DNA of 64,000 nucleotides from an uncultured Oscillibacter sp. (GTDB lineage: Bacteria; Bacillota; Clostridia; Oscillospirales; Oscillospiraceae): positions 186,001 to 250,000 of the forward strand of contig CAJTMG010000002.1 in assembly GCA_910577405.1 (NCBI GenBank), read 5' to 3'. Below, in pieces: positions 8,215 through 15,792 of this stretch. The position numbers and the translations under genes are program-made. The notes below the pieces were generated by a model. That model saw only the letters and a list, made by a program, of their open reading frames with translations. It had not been told where the DNA came from and did not search any database. The first letter of the stretch is position 1. Each line of letters opens with the position of its first letter.

Positions 8215-8841
8215 TCAGAACCAGCCTTTTTTCTTGTAAAGCCGCAGGAAAGCAAACCATAAGGCCAGAAGCAAAAAGGAATTGAACGCTTCCAGGAAGG
8301 TAAAGCCGGGATGCCGGGCATGGAATTGGCTCTTTGTCAGAATCTTCCCGAAATCCCCCTCCATATCGGCGTAATGGTCCTTGATATCCAGGTTATAGGA
8401 CCGGTCCAGCACGCCGTCAGGGTCCTCCGCCTCCAAGGGAAGCCACCGGCCGATGGGAAGCCGCCGCCCGCCGGTCTCCAGGCGTTCTGACGCGTCCTTG
8501 TTGATGCGGGCCAGAAAGGTGGTATAGCCCTGGTCCGTTTTGATTTCCACCTCATAGTACCGCTGGCCGTCCAGAGGCAGGGGACGGTCCCAGGCCACGG
8601 ACCCGATGATGGTAAAGGTATCCATGGACTCCATATCGGCCACGGTCTTTGCCAAGGGCGTGTCTGCGGTGGGTGTACTGCCGACGCTGCCCTCCGACAG
8701 GTCCAGCGTTTCCATGTAGGCCGGGTATGCCGTACTGTCCGTGTAGACCCGCAGCAGAGCGTTGCCGCCCAGAAACAGCAGTATGGTGAGAACAAAAGCG
8801 GGAATCATAGCCATCAAAGCCCGGAGGGGAACTTGTATCAT
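8215..8841 (-). CDS. Unknown two-pass membrane protein
   Basis: A 208-residue protein with a membrane segment near each end (about 10-30 and 180-200) and an extracytoplasmic domain of about 150 residues between them. The domain includes TFTIIGSVAWDRP and a YYEVEIKTDQGYTTFLARI strand pair, which suggests a beta-rich fold, and the C-terminus is basic (LYKKKGWF), placing both termini in the cytoplasm. I recognise no family. It has a good ribosome site (AGGAGG), promoter and terminator, so it is a genuine single-gene unit. Confidence 0.75.
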   Translation of the reverse strand: MIQVPLRALMAMIPAFVLTILLFLGGNALLRVYTDSTAYPAYMETLDLSEGSVGSTPTADTPLAKTVADMESMDTFTIIGSVAWDRPLPLDGQRYYEVEIKTDQGYTTFLARINKDASERLETGGRRLPIGRWLPLEAEDPDGVLDRSYNLDIKDHYADMEGDFGKILTKSQFHARHPGFTFLEAFNSFLLLALWFAFLRLYKKKGWF

Positions 8842-8889
8842 TGTGAAGACCTCCTGTTTCCGACGATATTCTGATTTGCAGTCGGGTAT

Positions 8890-8918
8890 AGTATAGCATG
8901 GCTTCCGGACGCCCGCAA
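8890..8918 (-). promoter_or_regulatory. Promoter of the 8215 gene
   Basis: On the minus strand TTGCGG (8918-8913), 17 bp, TATACT (8895-8890). Confidence 0.75.
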
Positions 8919-8959
8919 GAAAATTTTTTGCCTCTCCCGTTCTAATTGCGGAAAAATAC

Positions 8960-8988
8960 TTGCAATTGCTGCCGGGATGGGATAAAAT
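8960..8988 (+). promoter_or_regulatory. efp promoter
   Basis: TTGCAA (8960-8965), 17 bp, TAAAAT (8983-8988). It is back to back with the minus-strand promoter at 8890. Confidence 0.8.
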
Positions 8989-9081
8989 AACTTAGGCTAT
9001 GATTGGAAAGACCATGAACAGAGAGAAAATGCCCTCCTTGCGGGTCGTTTTCTCATAAAGATTTGTAAGGAGGATAACACT

Positions 9082-9651
9082 ATGCCAACAATTTCTGCCG
9101 GCGAGTTCCGGAAGGGTATGATCTTTGAGATGGAAGGCAAGCCCATGCTCGTGGTGGACTTCCAGCACGTCAAACCCGGTAAGGGCGCGGCTTTCGTCCG
9201 GACCAAGTATAAGAACGTGATTACCGGGGCCATTCGCGAGGAGTCCTTCAACCCCACCGCCAAGTTCGAACAGGGCAGCGTGGAACGCAAGGACGCCGAG
9301 TACAGCTACAACGACGGTGACCTGTATTACTTCATGGACCCGGAGACCTACGACATGACTCCCCTGAATCGGGACGTTCTGGGCGACGCGTTCAAGTTTA
9401 TGAAGGAAAACACCGTCTGCAAACTGGTCAGCTACAAGGGCAGCGTGTTCACTGTGGAAGTGCCTAACTTCATGGATCTGGAAGTCACCGAGACCGAACC
9501 GGGCGTGAAGGGTGATACCGCTACCAACGTGACCAAAAAGGCTACCCTGGAAACGGGCGCGGTCATTCAGGTGCCCCTGTTCATCAACGAGGGCGAAAAG
9601 ATTCAGGTGGATACCCGTACCGGAGAGTACCTGGGCCGCTGCAAGGAATAA
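9082..9651 (+). CDS. efp: Elongation factor P
   Basis: A 189-residue EF-P, which binds the ribosome between the P and E sites and relieves stalling at polyproline stretches. The N-terminal KOW-like domain carries the loop HVKPGKGAAF with Lys34 at the tip, the residue that is modified in many bacteria. Two OB domains follow, ending in TRTGEYLGRC. AAGGAGG lies upstream. The window also encodes several very proline-rich proteins (17930, 44588) whose translation would need EF-P. No modification gene (epmA, ymfI) is adjacent. Confidence 0.97.
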   Translation: MPTISAGEFRKGMIFEMEGKPMLVVDFQHVKPGKGAAFVRTKYKNVITGAIREESFNPTAKFEQGSVERKDAEYSYNDGDLYYFMDPETYDMTPLNRDVLGDAFKFMKENTVCKLVSYKGSVFTVEVPNFMDLEVTETEPGVKGDTATNVTKKATLETGAVIQVPLFINEGEKIQVDTRTGEYLGRCKE

Positions 9652-9659
9652 GCGCATGG

Positions 9660-9685
9660 AGGGGAGATGTTGCGTCTCCCCTTTC
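9660..9685 (+). terminator. Hairpin after efp
   Basis: An 8-bp perfect stem (9660-9667 with 9675-9682) is followed by a short TTTC run. It may only partly stop transcription into the next gene. Confidence 0.55.
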
Positions 9686-9732
9686 ATCCCCCCTTTGGAC
9701 TTTTGTGTTTCATGACGAAAGGAGTTACTGCC

Positions 9733-10197
9733 ATGGAGATTACCGAGAAGGTCGCGTATCTGAAGGGCCTGGCCGAGGGCATGGAGCTGGATACCGGCAA
9801 GAAGGAGGGCAAGCTGCTCTCTGCAATCATTGACGTGCTGGAAGACATCGCGCTGGAGCTTCAGGACATCGAGGACGCGCAGGAAGAGCTGGGCGACGGT
9901 CTGGATGCCGTGAGCGACGACCTGGAGGACGTGGAAGACCTGCTCTTCGGCGATGATGACGATGACGATGATGATTTTGACGGGTTCGACGACTACGAGC
10001 CGGATGAGCTGGACGACCCGGACGACGAGGACTGCTACGCCACCACCTGCCCCAACTGCGAGGAAACCATCTTCTTCGATGAGTCCATTCTGGCCGAGGG
10101 TCAGGTCCTTTGCCCCAACTGCGGCGAAAAGCTGGCCTTTGACCTGGAAAGCCTGGAAGACGACGACGAGGAAGACGAGGACGAAGACGACGATTAA
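9733..10197 (+). CDS. CD1247-type acidic zinc-ribbon protein
   Basis: A 154-residue protein with the N-terminal helical domain typical of the CD1247 family (MEITEKVAYLKGLAEGM), a long run of Asp around residues 75-85, a zinc ribbon formed by CPNCEET and CPNCGEK, and a strongly acidic tail. The family is common in Clostridia and its function is unknown. The zinc ribbon and acidic tails suggest nucleic-acid mimicry or a protein-binding role, but that is a guess. The start follows AAAGGAG. Expression may partly depend on read-through from efp. Confidence 0.85.
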   Translation: MEITEKVAYLKGLAEGMELDTGKKEGKLLSAIIDVLEDIALELQDIEDAQEELGDGLDAVSDDLEDVEDLLFGDDDDDDDDFDGFDDYEPDELDDPDDEDCYATTCPNCEETIFFDESILAEGQVLCPNCGEKLAFDLESLEDDDEEDEDEDDD

Positions 10198-10214
10198 GCT
10201 GGATGATTTCAGAT

Positions 10215-10248
10215 GCGGAGGGTGCCTTCGGGCGCCTTCTGCTTTTTT
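10215..10248 (+). terminator. Intrinsic terminator with TTCG tetraloop
   Basis: A 12-bp stem (10215-10226 with 10231-10242, three G-T pairs) is closed by TTCG and followed by six T. Confidence 0.92.
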
Positions 10249-10278
10249 CGGGTACGGCTTGGGAAGGAAGGTTTTTTG

Positions 10279-10657
10279 ATGGAACAGGAAGGGATTGTCT
10301 CCGTATGGACGGGTGTGTTTGAATCGGACAAAGCCTTGTGGGATTATGCGGGTTACATGGATGGAACGGACTTGATAACGCCGTTCAGCCGGGATTTTTT
10401 TGGCGGAAGCGACTGCTATCCGTTCGACGAGGATCTCTGGGAACGGAGCGTGCATGAATTCACAGAGGACCCGGAAACGCTGGTCCGCCCGTATTCCGAA
10501 GGCACGGCAATCGGTCCGGAATTGAAGAAACTTTTTCCGCAGGGCCTGCAACGCGGCGATTCTGGTCTATGATTACCTGTACAATGAGGACGAGTCACCC
10601 TGCATTCCTGACGGTCCGGTAAGATTTCTGGCCGCGGTCCCATATGATAAGGGCTGA
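10279..10657 (+). pseudogene. Frameshifted Imm22-like immunity gene
   Basis: The first 88 codons read like an Imm22-family immunity protein (SVWTGVFESDKALWDYAG, then DEDLWERS), a family that protects against polymorphic toxins. The frame then runs into GLQRGDSGL and stops at 10572. In the +2 frame, coding sense continues at once as CNAAILVYDYLYNE and later VRFLAAVPYD, the expected C-terminus, to a TGA at 10655-10657. Dropping one T from the run CTTTTT at 10531-10536 joins the two halves. No toxin gene is nearby, so it is an orphan. The shift may be a real mutation or a sequencing error. It has a weak start context and lies directly behind a strong terminator. Confidence 0.75.
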
Positions 10658-10762
10658 TACGGAAATTTTGATGCAAAGGAACTTCCTGCCCGTTGTTCTC
10701 CTGAAAAGAGTGATTCAGCAAAATCAACAGGAAGGGAAAAGCCGGATTTCGAAAATTTGTGC

Positions 10763-10791
10763 TTGACAAACGGGCTTGGGTCCTGTAAACT
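10763..10791 (+). promoter_or_regulatory. Promoter of the ylxM-ffh operon
   Basis: TTGACA (10763-10768), 17 bp, TAAACT (10786-10791). Confidence 0.85.
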
Positions 10792-10842
10792 ATCCTTGTT
10801 TGATTGTAAAGGGTGATTGCTTTACAGAAAGGGTGCAGGGAC

Positions 10843-11208
10843 TTGCGGAACCAGACGTACCGGATGACAATGCTGTTCGATTTCTACGGCGAAATTCTGA
10901 CCGAACGTCAAAAGGAGTTCTTCGATTTGTACTACAACGAAGACCTGTCCCTTGCGGAAATCGCCGAGAACGCAGGCATTTCCCGGCAGGGCGTGCGGGA
11001 TGTGATCGTCCGTGCTGAAGCCGCAATGCAGGCCATGGAGGACCGTACTGGCATCATCCGGCGCTTCGAGTCCCAGAGGAGCCGCGCAGAGAAAATCCTG
11101 GCCGCCGCAGACGAACTGAAAGCAGTCAATCAGGACAGGTACAGGGACGCAAAACTCGCGGAGCTGGCAGATCAGATTTCTGCCGAGGCGTCCGCGCTGA
11201 GGGAATGA
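10843..11208 (+). CDS. ylxM: YlxM family helix-turn-helix protein
   Basis: A sigma-70 region-4-like DNA-binding protein that nearly always precedes ffh in Firmicutes and is thought to act with the signal recognition particle. The core MLFDFYGEILTERQKEFFDLYY and the helix-turn-helix LSLAEIAENAGISRQGVRD are clear. The start is uncertain: I prefer TTG at 10843, giving an N-terminus like other YlxM proteins; GTG at 10813 and ATG at 10864 are alternatives. Its stop is 4 bp from the ffh start, so the two are co-expressed. Confidence 0.85.
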   Translation: MRNQTYRMTMLFDFYGEILTERQKEFFDLYYNEDLSLAEIAENAGISRQGVRDVIVRAEAAMQAMEDRTGIIRRFESQRSRAEKILAAADELKAVNQDRYRDAKLAELADQISAEASALRE

Positions 11209-11212
11209 GTTT

Positions 11213-12589
11213 ATGGCATTTGAAGGATTGACAGAAAAACTGAACGCCGCGTTCAAACGTCTGAAAGGCAAGGGCCGCCTGACAGAGAACGACGTGCGGG
11301 AGGCCATGCGCGAGGTCCGGCTGGCGCTGCTGGAGGCCGACGTGAGCTACAAGACCGTAAAGGAATTTGTGGCGGCGGTGACGGAACGGGCGGTGGGCAG
11401 CGACGTACTGGAAAGCCTGACCCCGGCCCAGCAGGTGGTGAAAATCGTCAACGAGGAACTGACGAAGCTGATGGGCGGCGCCAACGCAAGAATCGCCATG
11501 GCCAACAGCGGGCCGACCATTGTGATGATGGTGGGCTTGCAGGGCGCGGGCAAAACCACCACCACCGCAAAGCTGGGCGGCCTGATGCGGAGGCAGTACC
11601 AGAAACGTCCCCTGCTGGCCGCCTGCGACGTGTACCGCCCTGCCGCCATTGAACAGCTGCGGGTGGTGGGCTCCCAGATGGATCTGCCGGTGTTCGAGCA
11701 GGGCCAGGGCAACCCGGTGAAAATCGCCGAGGCCGCCATCCGTCACGCCCGGGACTACGGGAACGATATGGTCTTCCTGGATACCGCCGGCCGGCTCCAT
11801 GTGGACGAGAAGCTCATGGACGAGCTGAAACGCATGAAAGCCGCAGTGCATCCCAACGAGATTCTTCTGGTTGTGGACGCTATGACGGGTCAGGACGCTG
11901 TGAACGCTGCCGCGGCTTTTGACGAGGCGTTGGGCATCGACGGCGTGATTCTCACCAAGTTGGACGGCGACGCTCGGGGTGGCGCGGCGCTTTCTATCCG
12001 GGCCGCTATCGGGAAGCCTATCAAGTTTGCGGGCACCGGCGAAAAGCTGGATATGATCGAGCCTTTCCACCCTGACCGTATGGCTTCCCGGATTCTGGGC
12101 ATGGGCGATATGCTGTCCTTTATCGAGAAGGCGGAAGCGGCCTACGACGAGAAGCAGGCGGCAAAGCTGGAGGAAAAGCTCCGGAAAAACCGCTTTACCT
12201 TGCAGGATTATTATGAGCAGCTCCAGCAGCTGAAGAGAATGGGCGACCTGAGCCAGCTTGCCGGGATGATGCCGGGAGATCTGGGGAAACAGCTCCAGGG
12301 GGCCAGCATTGACGAGAAGCAGATGTCCCATACAGAAGCGATTATCCTCTCTATGACGCCCCAGGAGCGGGAGACGCCCCAGATCCTCAACGCCAGCCGG
12401 AAGAAACGGGTCGCGGCAGGCTGCGGGCTGGAGGTGGCGGACGTGAACCGGCTTCTGAAGCAGTTCGAGCTGATGCAGGAGCTGACCCGGCAGATGACCC
12501 GGGGCGGCAGAAAGGGCGGGCCTATGATGCGTCCCCCCAAGTCTGCCGGAAAGCTCTACGGTTTTGGGCGGAAAAAACGCTTCCGGTAA
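11213..12589 (+). CDS. ffh: Signal recognition particle protein Ffh
   Basis: A 458-residue SRP54 homologue. It binds signal sequences on ribosomes and, with 4.5S/6S RNA and FtsY, delivers nascent membrane proteins to the translocon. The N domain (1-85) is followed by the GTPase domain with G1 GLQGAGKTTTTAKL (around 107), G3 DTAGRL, and G4 TKLDGDARGGAAL. The methionine-rich M domain (from about 300) ends in GGRKGGPMMRPP. Length is normal. Its receptor FtsY is encoded at 40472. Confidence 0.98.
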   Translation: MAFEGLTEKLNAAFKRLKGKGRLTENDVREAMREVRLALLEADVSYKTVKEFVAAVTERAVGSDVLESLTPAQQVVKIVNEELTKLMGGANARIAMANSGPTIVMMVGLQGAGKTTTTAKLGGLMRRQYQKRPLLAACDVYRPAAIEQLRVVGSQMDLPVFEQGQGNPVKIAEAAIRHARDYGNDMVFLDTAGRLHVDEKLMDELKRMKAAVHPNEILLVVDAMTGQDAVNAAAAFDEALGIDGVILTKLDGDARGGAALSIRAAIGKPIKFAGTGEKLDMIEPFHPDRMASRILGMGDMLSFIEKAEAAYDEKQAAKLEEKLRKNRFTLQDYYEQLQQLKRMGDLSQLAGMMPGDLGKQLQGASIDEKQMSHTEAIILSMTPQERETPQILNASRKKRVAAGCGLEVADVNRLLKQFELMQELTRQMTRGGRKGGPMMRPPKSAGKLYGFGRKKRFR

Positions 12590-12670
12590 GGCCGTGTATG
12601 ATATCCAGAATATAAGTGCTGTGCATTTATAGAAATATTATCATTTATATCTTTTTGGAGGTAAAACGTT

Positions 12671-12910
12671 ATGGTTAAGATCAGACTTCGTCGGATGGGC
12701 GCTAAGAAGGCTCCTTTTTACCGCGTCGTGGTGGCGGACTCCCGCTTCCCCCGTGACGGTCGCTTCATTGAGGAGATCGGCACTTATAATCCCTGTGTGT
12801 CTCCCGCGGCCATCAAGATCGACGCGGAGCGTGCTCAGGCGTGGATTAAGTCCGGCGCGCAGCCTACCGACACCGTGCGGGCGCTGCTGAAAAAAGTGGA
12901 CGTCCTCTAA
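12671..12910 (+). CDS. rpsP: 30S ribosomal protein S16
   Basis: A 79-residue bS16 (MVKIRLRRMGAKKAPFYRVV), a component of the small subunit body. It lies 81 bp after ffh with TTTTTGGAGG upstream, in the conserved ffh-rpsP-khpA order. Confidence 0.97.
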   Translation: MVKIRLRRMGAKKAPFYRVVVADSRFPRDGRFIEEIGTYNPCVSPAAIKIDAERAQAWIKSGAQPTDTVRALLKKVDVL

Positions 12911-12922
12911 TCGGAGGCGCGC

Positions 12923-13153
12923 ATGAAAGACTTGCTGCTCTACATCGCCAGGAATCTGGTGGACAATCCCGACGCGGTCTCCGTCACGGAGGTCCCCGGG
13001 GGCCAGGAGCTGACCTTAGAGCTGCGGGTGGCCCCGGAGGACATGGGCAAGGTCATTGGACGGCAGGGCCGCATCGCTAAGGAAATCAGGACGGTGGTCC
13101 GCTCCTACGCCCAGCGTACGGGTGTAAAAGTCTCCGTCGATATCGTGGACTGA
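12923..13153 (+). CDS. khpA: KH-domain RNA-binding protein KhpA
   Basis: A 76-residue single KH domain protein (YlqC). The GxxG loop is in GKVIGRQGRIAKEI. KhpA pairs with KhpB and binds RNA broadly, with effects on cell elongation in cocci. It starts 12 bp after rpsP. The usual followers rimM, trmD and rplS are absent here; a terminator comes directly behind. Confidence 0.93.
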   Translation: MKDLLLYIARNLVDNPDAVSVTEVPGGQELTLELRVAPEDMGKVIGRQGRIAKEIRTVVRSYAQRTGVKVSVDIVD

Positions 13154-13159
13154 ATATGC

Positions 13160-13204
13160 AAAACCAGGAACGGCTGTAGGCAGCGCTCCTGGTTTTTGTT
13201 TTGG
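13160..13204 (+). terminator. Terminator of the ffh operon
   Basis: AAAACCAGGA (13160-13169) pairs with TCCTGGTTTT (13187-13196), with an inner GCTG/CAGC helix, followed by TGTTTT. Confidence 0.9.
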
Positions 13205-13339
13205 AAAATTTTCAGTTCCCTTTTTCGATGACGCCCTCAGCCCTATGGTCATGAATACCCTTTCAGCTTCTGTACAGCGTTACGCATAGTTCGGTTCAAC
13301 TGGCTGAATCACGTCAGAGCCTCCAAAAAACAGCTGGGT

Positions 13340-13993
13340 TCAATTGGGCCTTGTGGGGTCGATTTCGGTGGGACTGGGCACAGGGTGCTCCTTATGCTCC
13401 ACCATGGCCCGAATCAGCTCCACGGTGCCGCCCAGACCCAGAAGACTGCTGTTCAGGCAGAAATCGTAGCTGTCCGGCATTCCCCAGCGCTGAGAAGAAT
13501 AGTATTCGTAATAAGACGCCCGCCGCTTGTCGGTTTTCTGAATCAGGGTCTTTGCCTTTTCGGGCTGGAGGTCCATGCGATGGGCCACGCGGCGGACACG
13601 GTCCTGCAAAGGCGCGTGGATAAAGAGGCTCAGCCGGTTGGGGTTTTCTGCCAGAGCGTAGTCAGCGCAGCGGCCGATGATGACGCAGGACCCCTCGGCG
13701 GCCAGCTGGCGGATGGTGTTGAAGGTGGCCAGATAGACCTGCTGCTCCAGGGATTCCCCCGCGCCGGCGCCAGGGAGGGAGAACATATAGGAGTCCATGG
13801 CGATGGAGTACAGCAGGCTCTTGGGCCGTTCGTCGAAGTTCTCCAGGATCTTCTGGCACAGACCGCTTTTCTTGGCGGCCTCCTGTAAGATTTCCTTGTC
13901 GTAGAAGGGGATGCCCAGCTCTTTAGCGGCGCGGATGCCTACTTCTTTCCCGCCGCTTCCGTACTGCCGGCCGATGGTAATGACAGTTTTCAT
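13340..13993 (-). CDS. Cytidylate kinase-like protein
   Basis: A 217-residue P-loop protein of the cytidylate kinase-like family, with Walker A variant GRQYGSGGKEVG (residues 8-19), FYDKEIL, and the lid-like RRVAHRMDLQPEKAKTLI segment followed by KTDKRRASYYEYY. Family members phosphorylate nucleotides or act as sensor domains; the true substrate is not known and canonical Cmk is a different family. The gene has its own promoter. Its leader contains a strong hairpin with 6+3-bp arms (14017-14039) just before the ribosome site, which could influence translation. Confidence 0.85.
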   Translation of the reverse strand: MKTVITIGRQYGSGGKEVGIRAAKELGIPFYDKEILQEAAKKSGLCQKILENFDERPKSLLYSIAMDSYMFSLPGAGAGESLEQQVYLATFNTIRQLAAEGSCVIIGRCADYALAENPNRLSLFIHAPLQDRVRRVAHRMDLQPEKAKTLIQKTDKRRASYYEYYSSQRWGMPDSYDFCLNSSLLGLGGTVELIRAMVEHKEHPVPSPTEIDPTRPN

Positions 13994-14046
13994 GAAAACG
14001 CCCTCCTTTCCGACAGCGGGTGCATTTTCCCTGCTGTCCTGAACCT

Positions 14047-14075
14047 ATTATAGCGCATGAGCCGGATTTCGTCAA
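14047..14075 (-). promoter_or_regulatory. Promoter of the cytidylate kinase-like gene
   Basis: On the minus strand TTGACG (14075-14070), 17 bp, TATAAT (14052-14047). Confidence 0.85.
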
Positions 14076-14150
14076 ATAAAAAAGTAAAGTTTTGTATAAA
14101 GTGCCAAAAAGGAGCAGGCAATTTTTGGACGCTGGAAAAGAAGTCAACGC

Positions 14151-14179
14151 TTGCGCGAAGGGCGGGGCTGTGCTATTCT
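14151..14179 (+). promoter_or_regulatory. Promoter of the MBL-fold gene
   Basis: TTGCGC (14151-14156), 17 bp, TATTCT (14174-14179), 30 bp before the start codon. Confidence 0.75.
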
Positions 14180-14208
14180 AAGAAAAATCGAAATAAGGGG
14201 GCGCGGCT

Positions 14209-15159
14209 ATGCTGGTATTGGATTTCATCAATGTGGGCAACGGGGACGCGATTCTGATACAGGAGCAGGAAGACGGGGCGCGGAAATTTGCCATGCTGGT
14301 GGACTGCGGGCATGACAATCTGATCCGGGACGACCATCCGGCCCCGACGGACCCCAGGTCGAAGCGGATTTACGCCGGGGACTTCCTGCGCAAAAACGGC
14401 GTGGACCATCTGGACGTGCTCCTGATTACCCATTTCCACCGGGACCACATCGGCGCGCTGGGACGGGTCCTGGACGCGGCTTCCGTAGGACGGCTGATTG
14501 CAAGCTACATACCGCCCAAGGAGAACGGCCCCCTGGACCCCGACGGCGACAACGGACTGCCCAGCGCCGCCCGGAATCTGCTCCGCTGCGTGGACTTCTA
14601 CGCCCGTGGCCTGCGGGAGCATCCGGGACGGGTGGCGGAATTCGTGGAGCTGCCCGGCGATCAAGTGGAACGCTTCCAGCTGACGGAGGACCTCTCCATG
14701 GACGTGCTCTGCGGTGAACCGGCCCTCTATCCCCGTCAGAAGGCCGTTTACGACGCGGCGTTCCGGGGGGAGCGGAATCAGCTTGATCTGATGCGCTGGA
14801 CCAAATCCATGAATATCTCCAGCCTGCGCCAGCGCCTGTACTACCACGGAAAGGAAATCGTCCTGGGCGGCGACGCGTACGCGGTTACCTGGGACAACGA
14901 CACCCTGACCCCCTGCGATATCCTGAAGATCCCCCACCATGCCTCCCTGTCCTCCACTACCCGGAAGGTCCTCAGCCGCCTTCAGCCGAAAACCGCCGTG
15001 GTCTGCGTTGCCGCCGGGCGTCCCGATGAACGGCCGCACCCCTATATCATCTCCCTCATTCAGGAGTATACCAGAGACCTCCATTTTACCGACGCCGTAG
15101 ATATCCCCGGACTGGTGGAGCCTGTGTTCCATGAGTCCGTCCATTTGGAGATTCCCTGA
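14209..15159 (+). CDS. ComEC/Rec2-like MBL-fold hydrolase
   Basis: A 316-residue metallo-beta-lactamase fold protein without signal peptide or membrane segments. It opens with LDFINVGNGDAILI, typical of the ComEC C-terminal hydrolase type, and has the metal motif ITHFHRDHIG (73-82). Later ligand positions are in GGDAYAVTWD and KIPHHASLS. It has lost or never had the ComEC channel part. The substrate is unknown; nucleic acids or phosphodiesters are possible. It is followed after 17 bp by a small gene that is probably co-transcribed. Confidence 0.85.
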   Translation: MLVLDFINVGNGDAILIQEQEDGARKFAMLVDCGHDNLIRDDHPAPTDPRSKRIYAGDFLRKNGVDHLDVLLITHFHRDHIGALGRVLDAASVGRLIASYIPPKENGPLDPDGDNGLPSAARNLLRCVDFYARGLREHPGRVAEFVELPGDQVERFQLTEDLSMDVLCGEPALYPRQKAVYDAAFRGERNQLDLMRWTKSMNISSLRQRLYYHGKEIVLGGDAYAVTWDNDTLTPCDILKIPHHASLSSTTRKVLSRLQPKTAVVCVAAGRPDERPHPYIISLIQEYTRDLHFTDAVDIPGLVEPVFHESVHLEIP

Positions 15160-15176
15160 TACAGGAGAGAGCCGCG

Positions 15177-15452
15177 GTGATAAAAATCCATTTTTTCGAT
15201 TGGGAAAGTCCTGATTTGGATATTGAAGGAGAGCTTGACACTGACATGGACGCGGACGTGTTCCTGACGCAGAATATCAGGGGGATTCGTCTTGATTCCA
15301 CGGATAACGCTGCGGATATGGAGAATAACACGATCTATTGGTTTTCCTCGGAGGACGATGAAGCCAAAGCCGCTGAAATTGCCGCATTTCTGTCAGCGCG
15401 GAAAAGAGACGGCGGCAGACTGCATTTTACGGTAACGACAGAAACAGATTGA
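15177..15452 (+). CDS. Unknown small acidic protein
   Basis: A 91-residue protein starting at GTG 15177, after AGGAGAG. It is acidic, with alternating strands (MIKIHFFDWES, IYWFSSEDDEAK, LHFTVTTETD) suggesting a small alpha/beta fold. I do not recognise it. It lies 17 bp behind the MBL-fold gene and in front of a strong terminator, so it is the last gene of a two-gene unit and may assist or regulate that enzyme. Confidence 0.65.
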   Translation: MIKIHFFDWESPDLDIEGELDTDMDADVFLTQNIRGIRLDSTDNAADMENNTIYWFSSEDDEAKAAEIAAFLSARKRDGGRLHFTVTTETD

Positions 15453-15466
15453 ATGGTGAACAGAGA

Positions 15467-15505
15467 AACGTCCGTACCCGGATTTTCCAAGGTACGGACG
15501 TTTTT
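15467..15505 (+). terminator. Intrinsic terminator
   Basis: A perfect 12-bp stem (15467-15478 with 15491-15502) runs into a T tract. The following 15506-15792 holds no gene I can support, only short open frames with some coding flavour on the minus strand behind the MMPL gene. Confidence 0.9.
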
Positions 15506-15792
15506 GATTCAAACCAGCCCCGCACGCGGACTGACACAGCTGCGATTGCCGGCCACAAGGGTCGTCACGCCAGCGAAAGGCCCTCCGACAAAATCAGGGC
15601 GCGGTTGACGGTGGCGCACAGGTCCGTGCCGGGGCCTGCGCCTTGAAGACGCCCGCGCGGATTCCGATTATCAGAAGGCTCAGCGTCAAAACCAGAAGCT
15701 GTCAGGAACCGTGTTCCATATCTGCCGGTCAATTCCAACCCGCTTGCATGGGCTTAATATTCCGGTTCAAACAGACCCGGCATACGTGATTT

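Noticed and set aside
8992..10551. 519-codon minus-strand frame across efp and the CD1247-like gene
   Set aside because: It spans two clear plus-strand genes, a promoter and two terminators, and reads as low-complexity Val/His-rich sequence.
15506..15792. Possible gene remnant behind the MMPL gene
   Set aside because: Minus-strand frames show a few protein-like words but no start, no consistent frame and no recognisable family.
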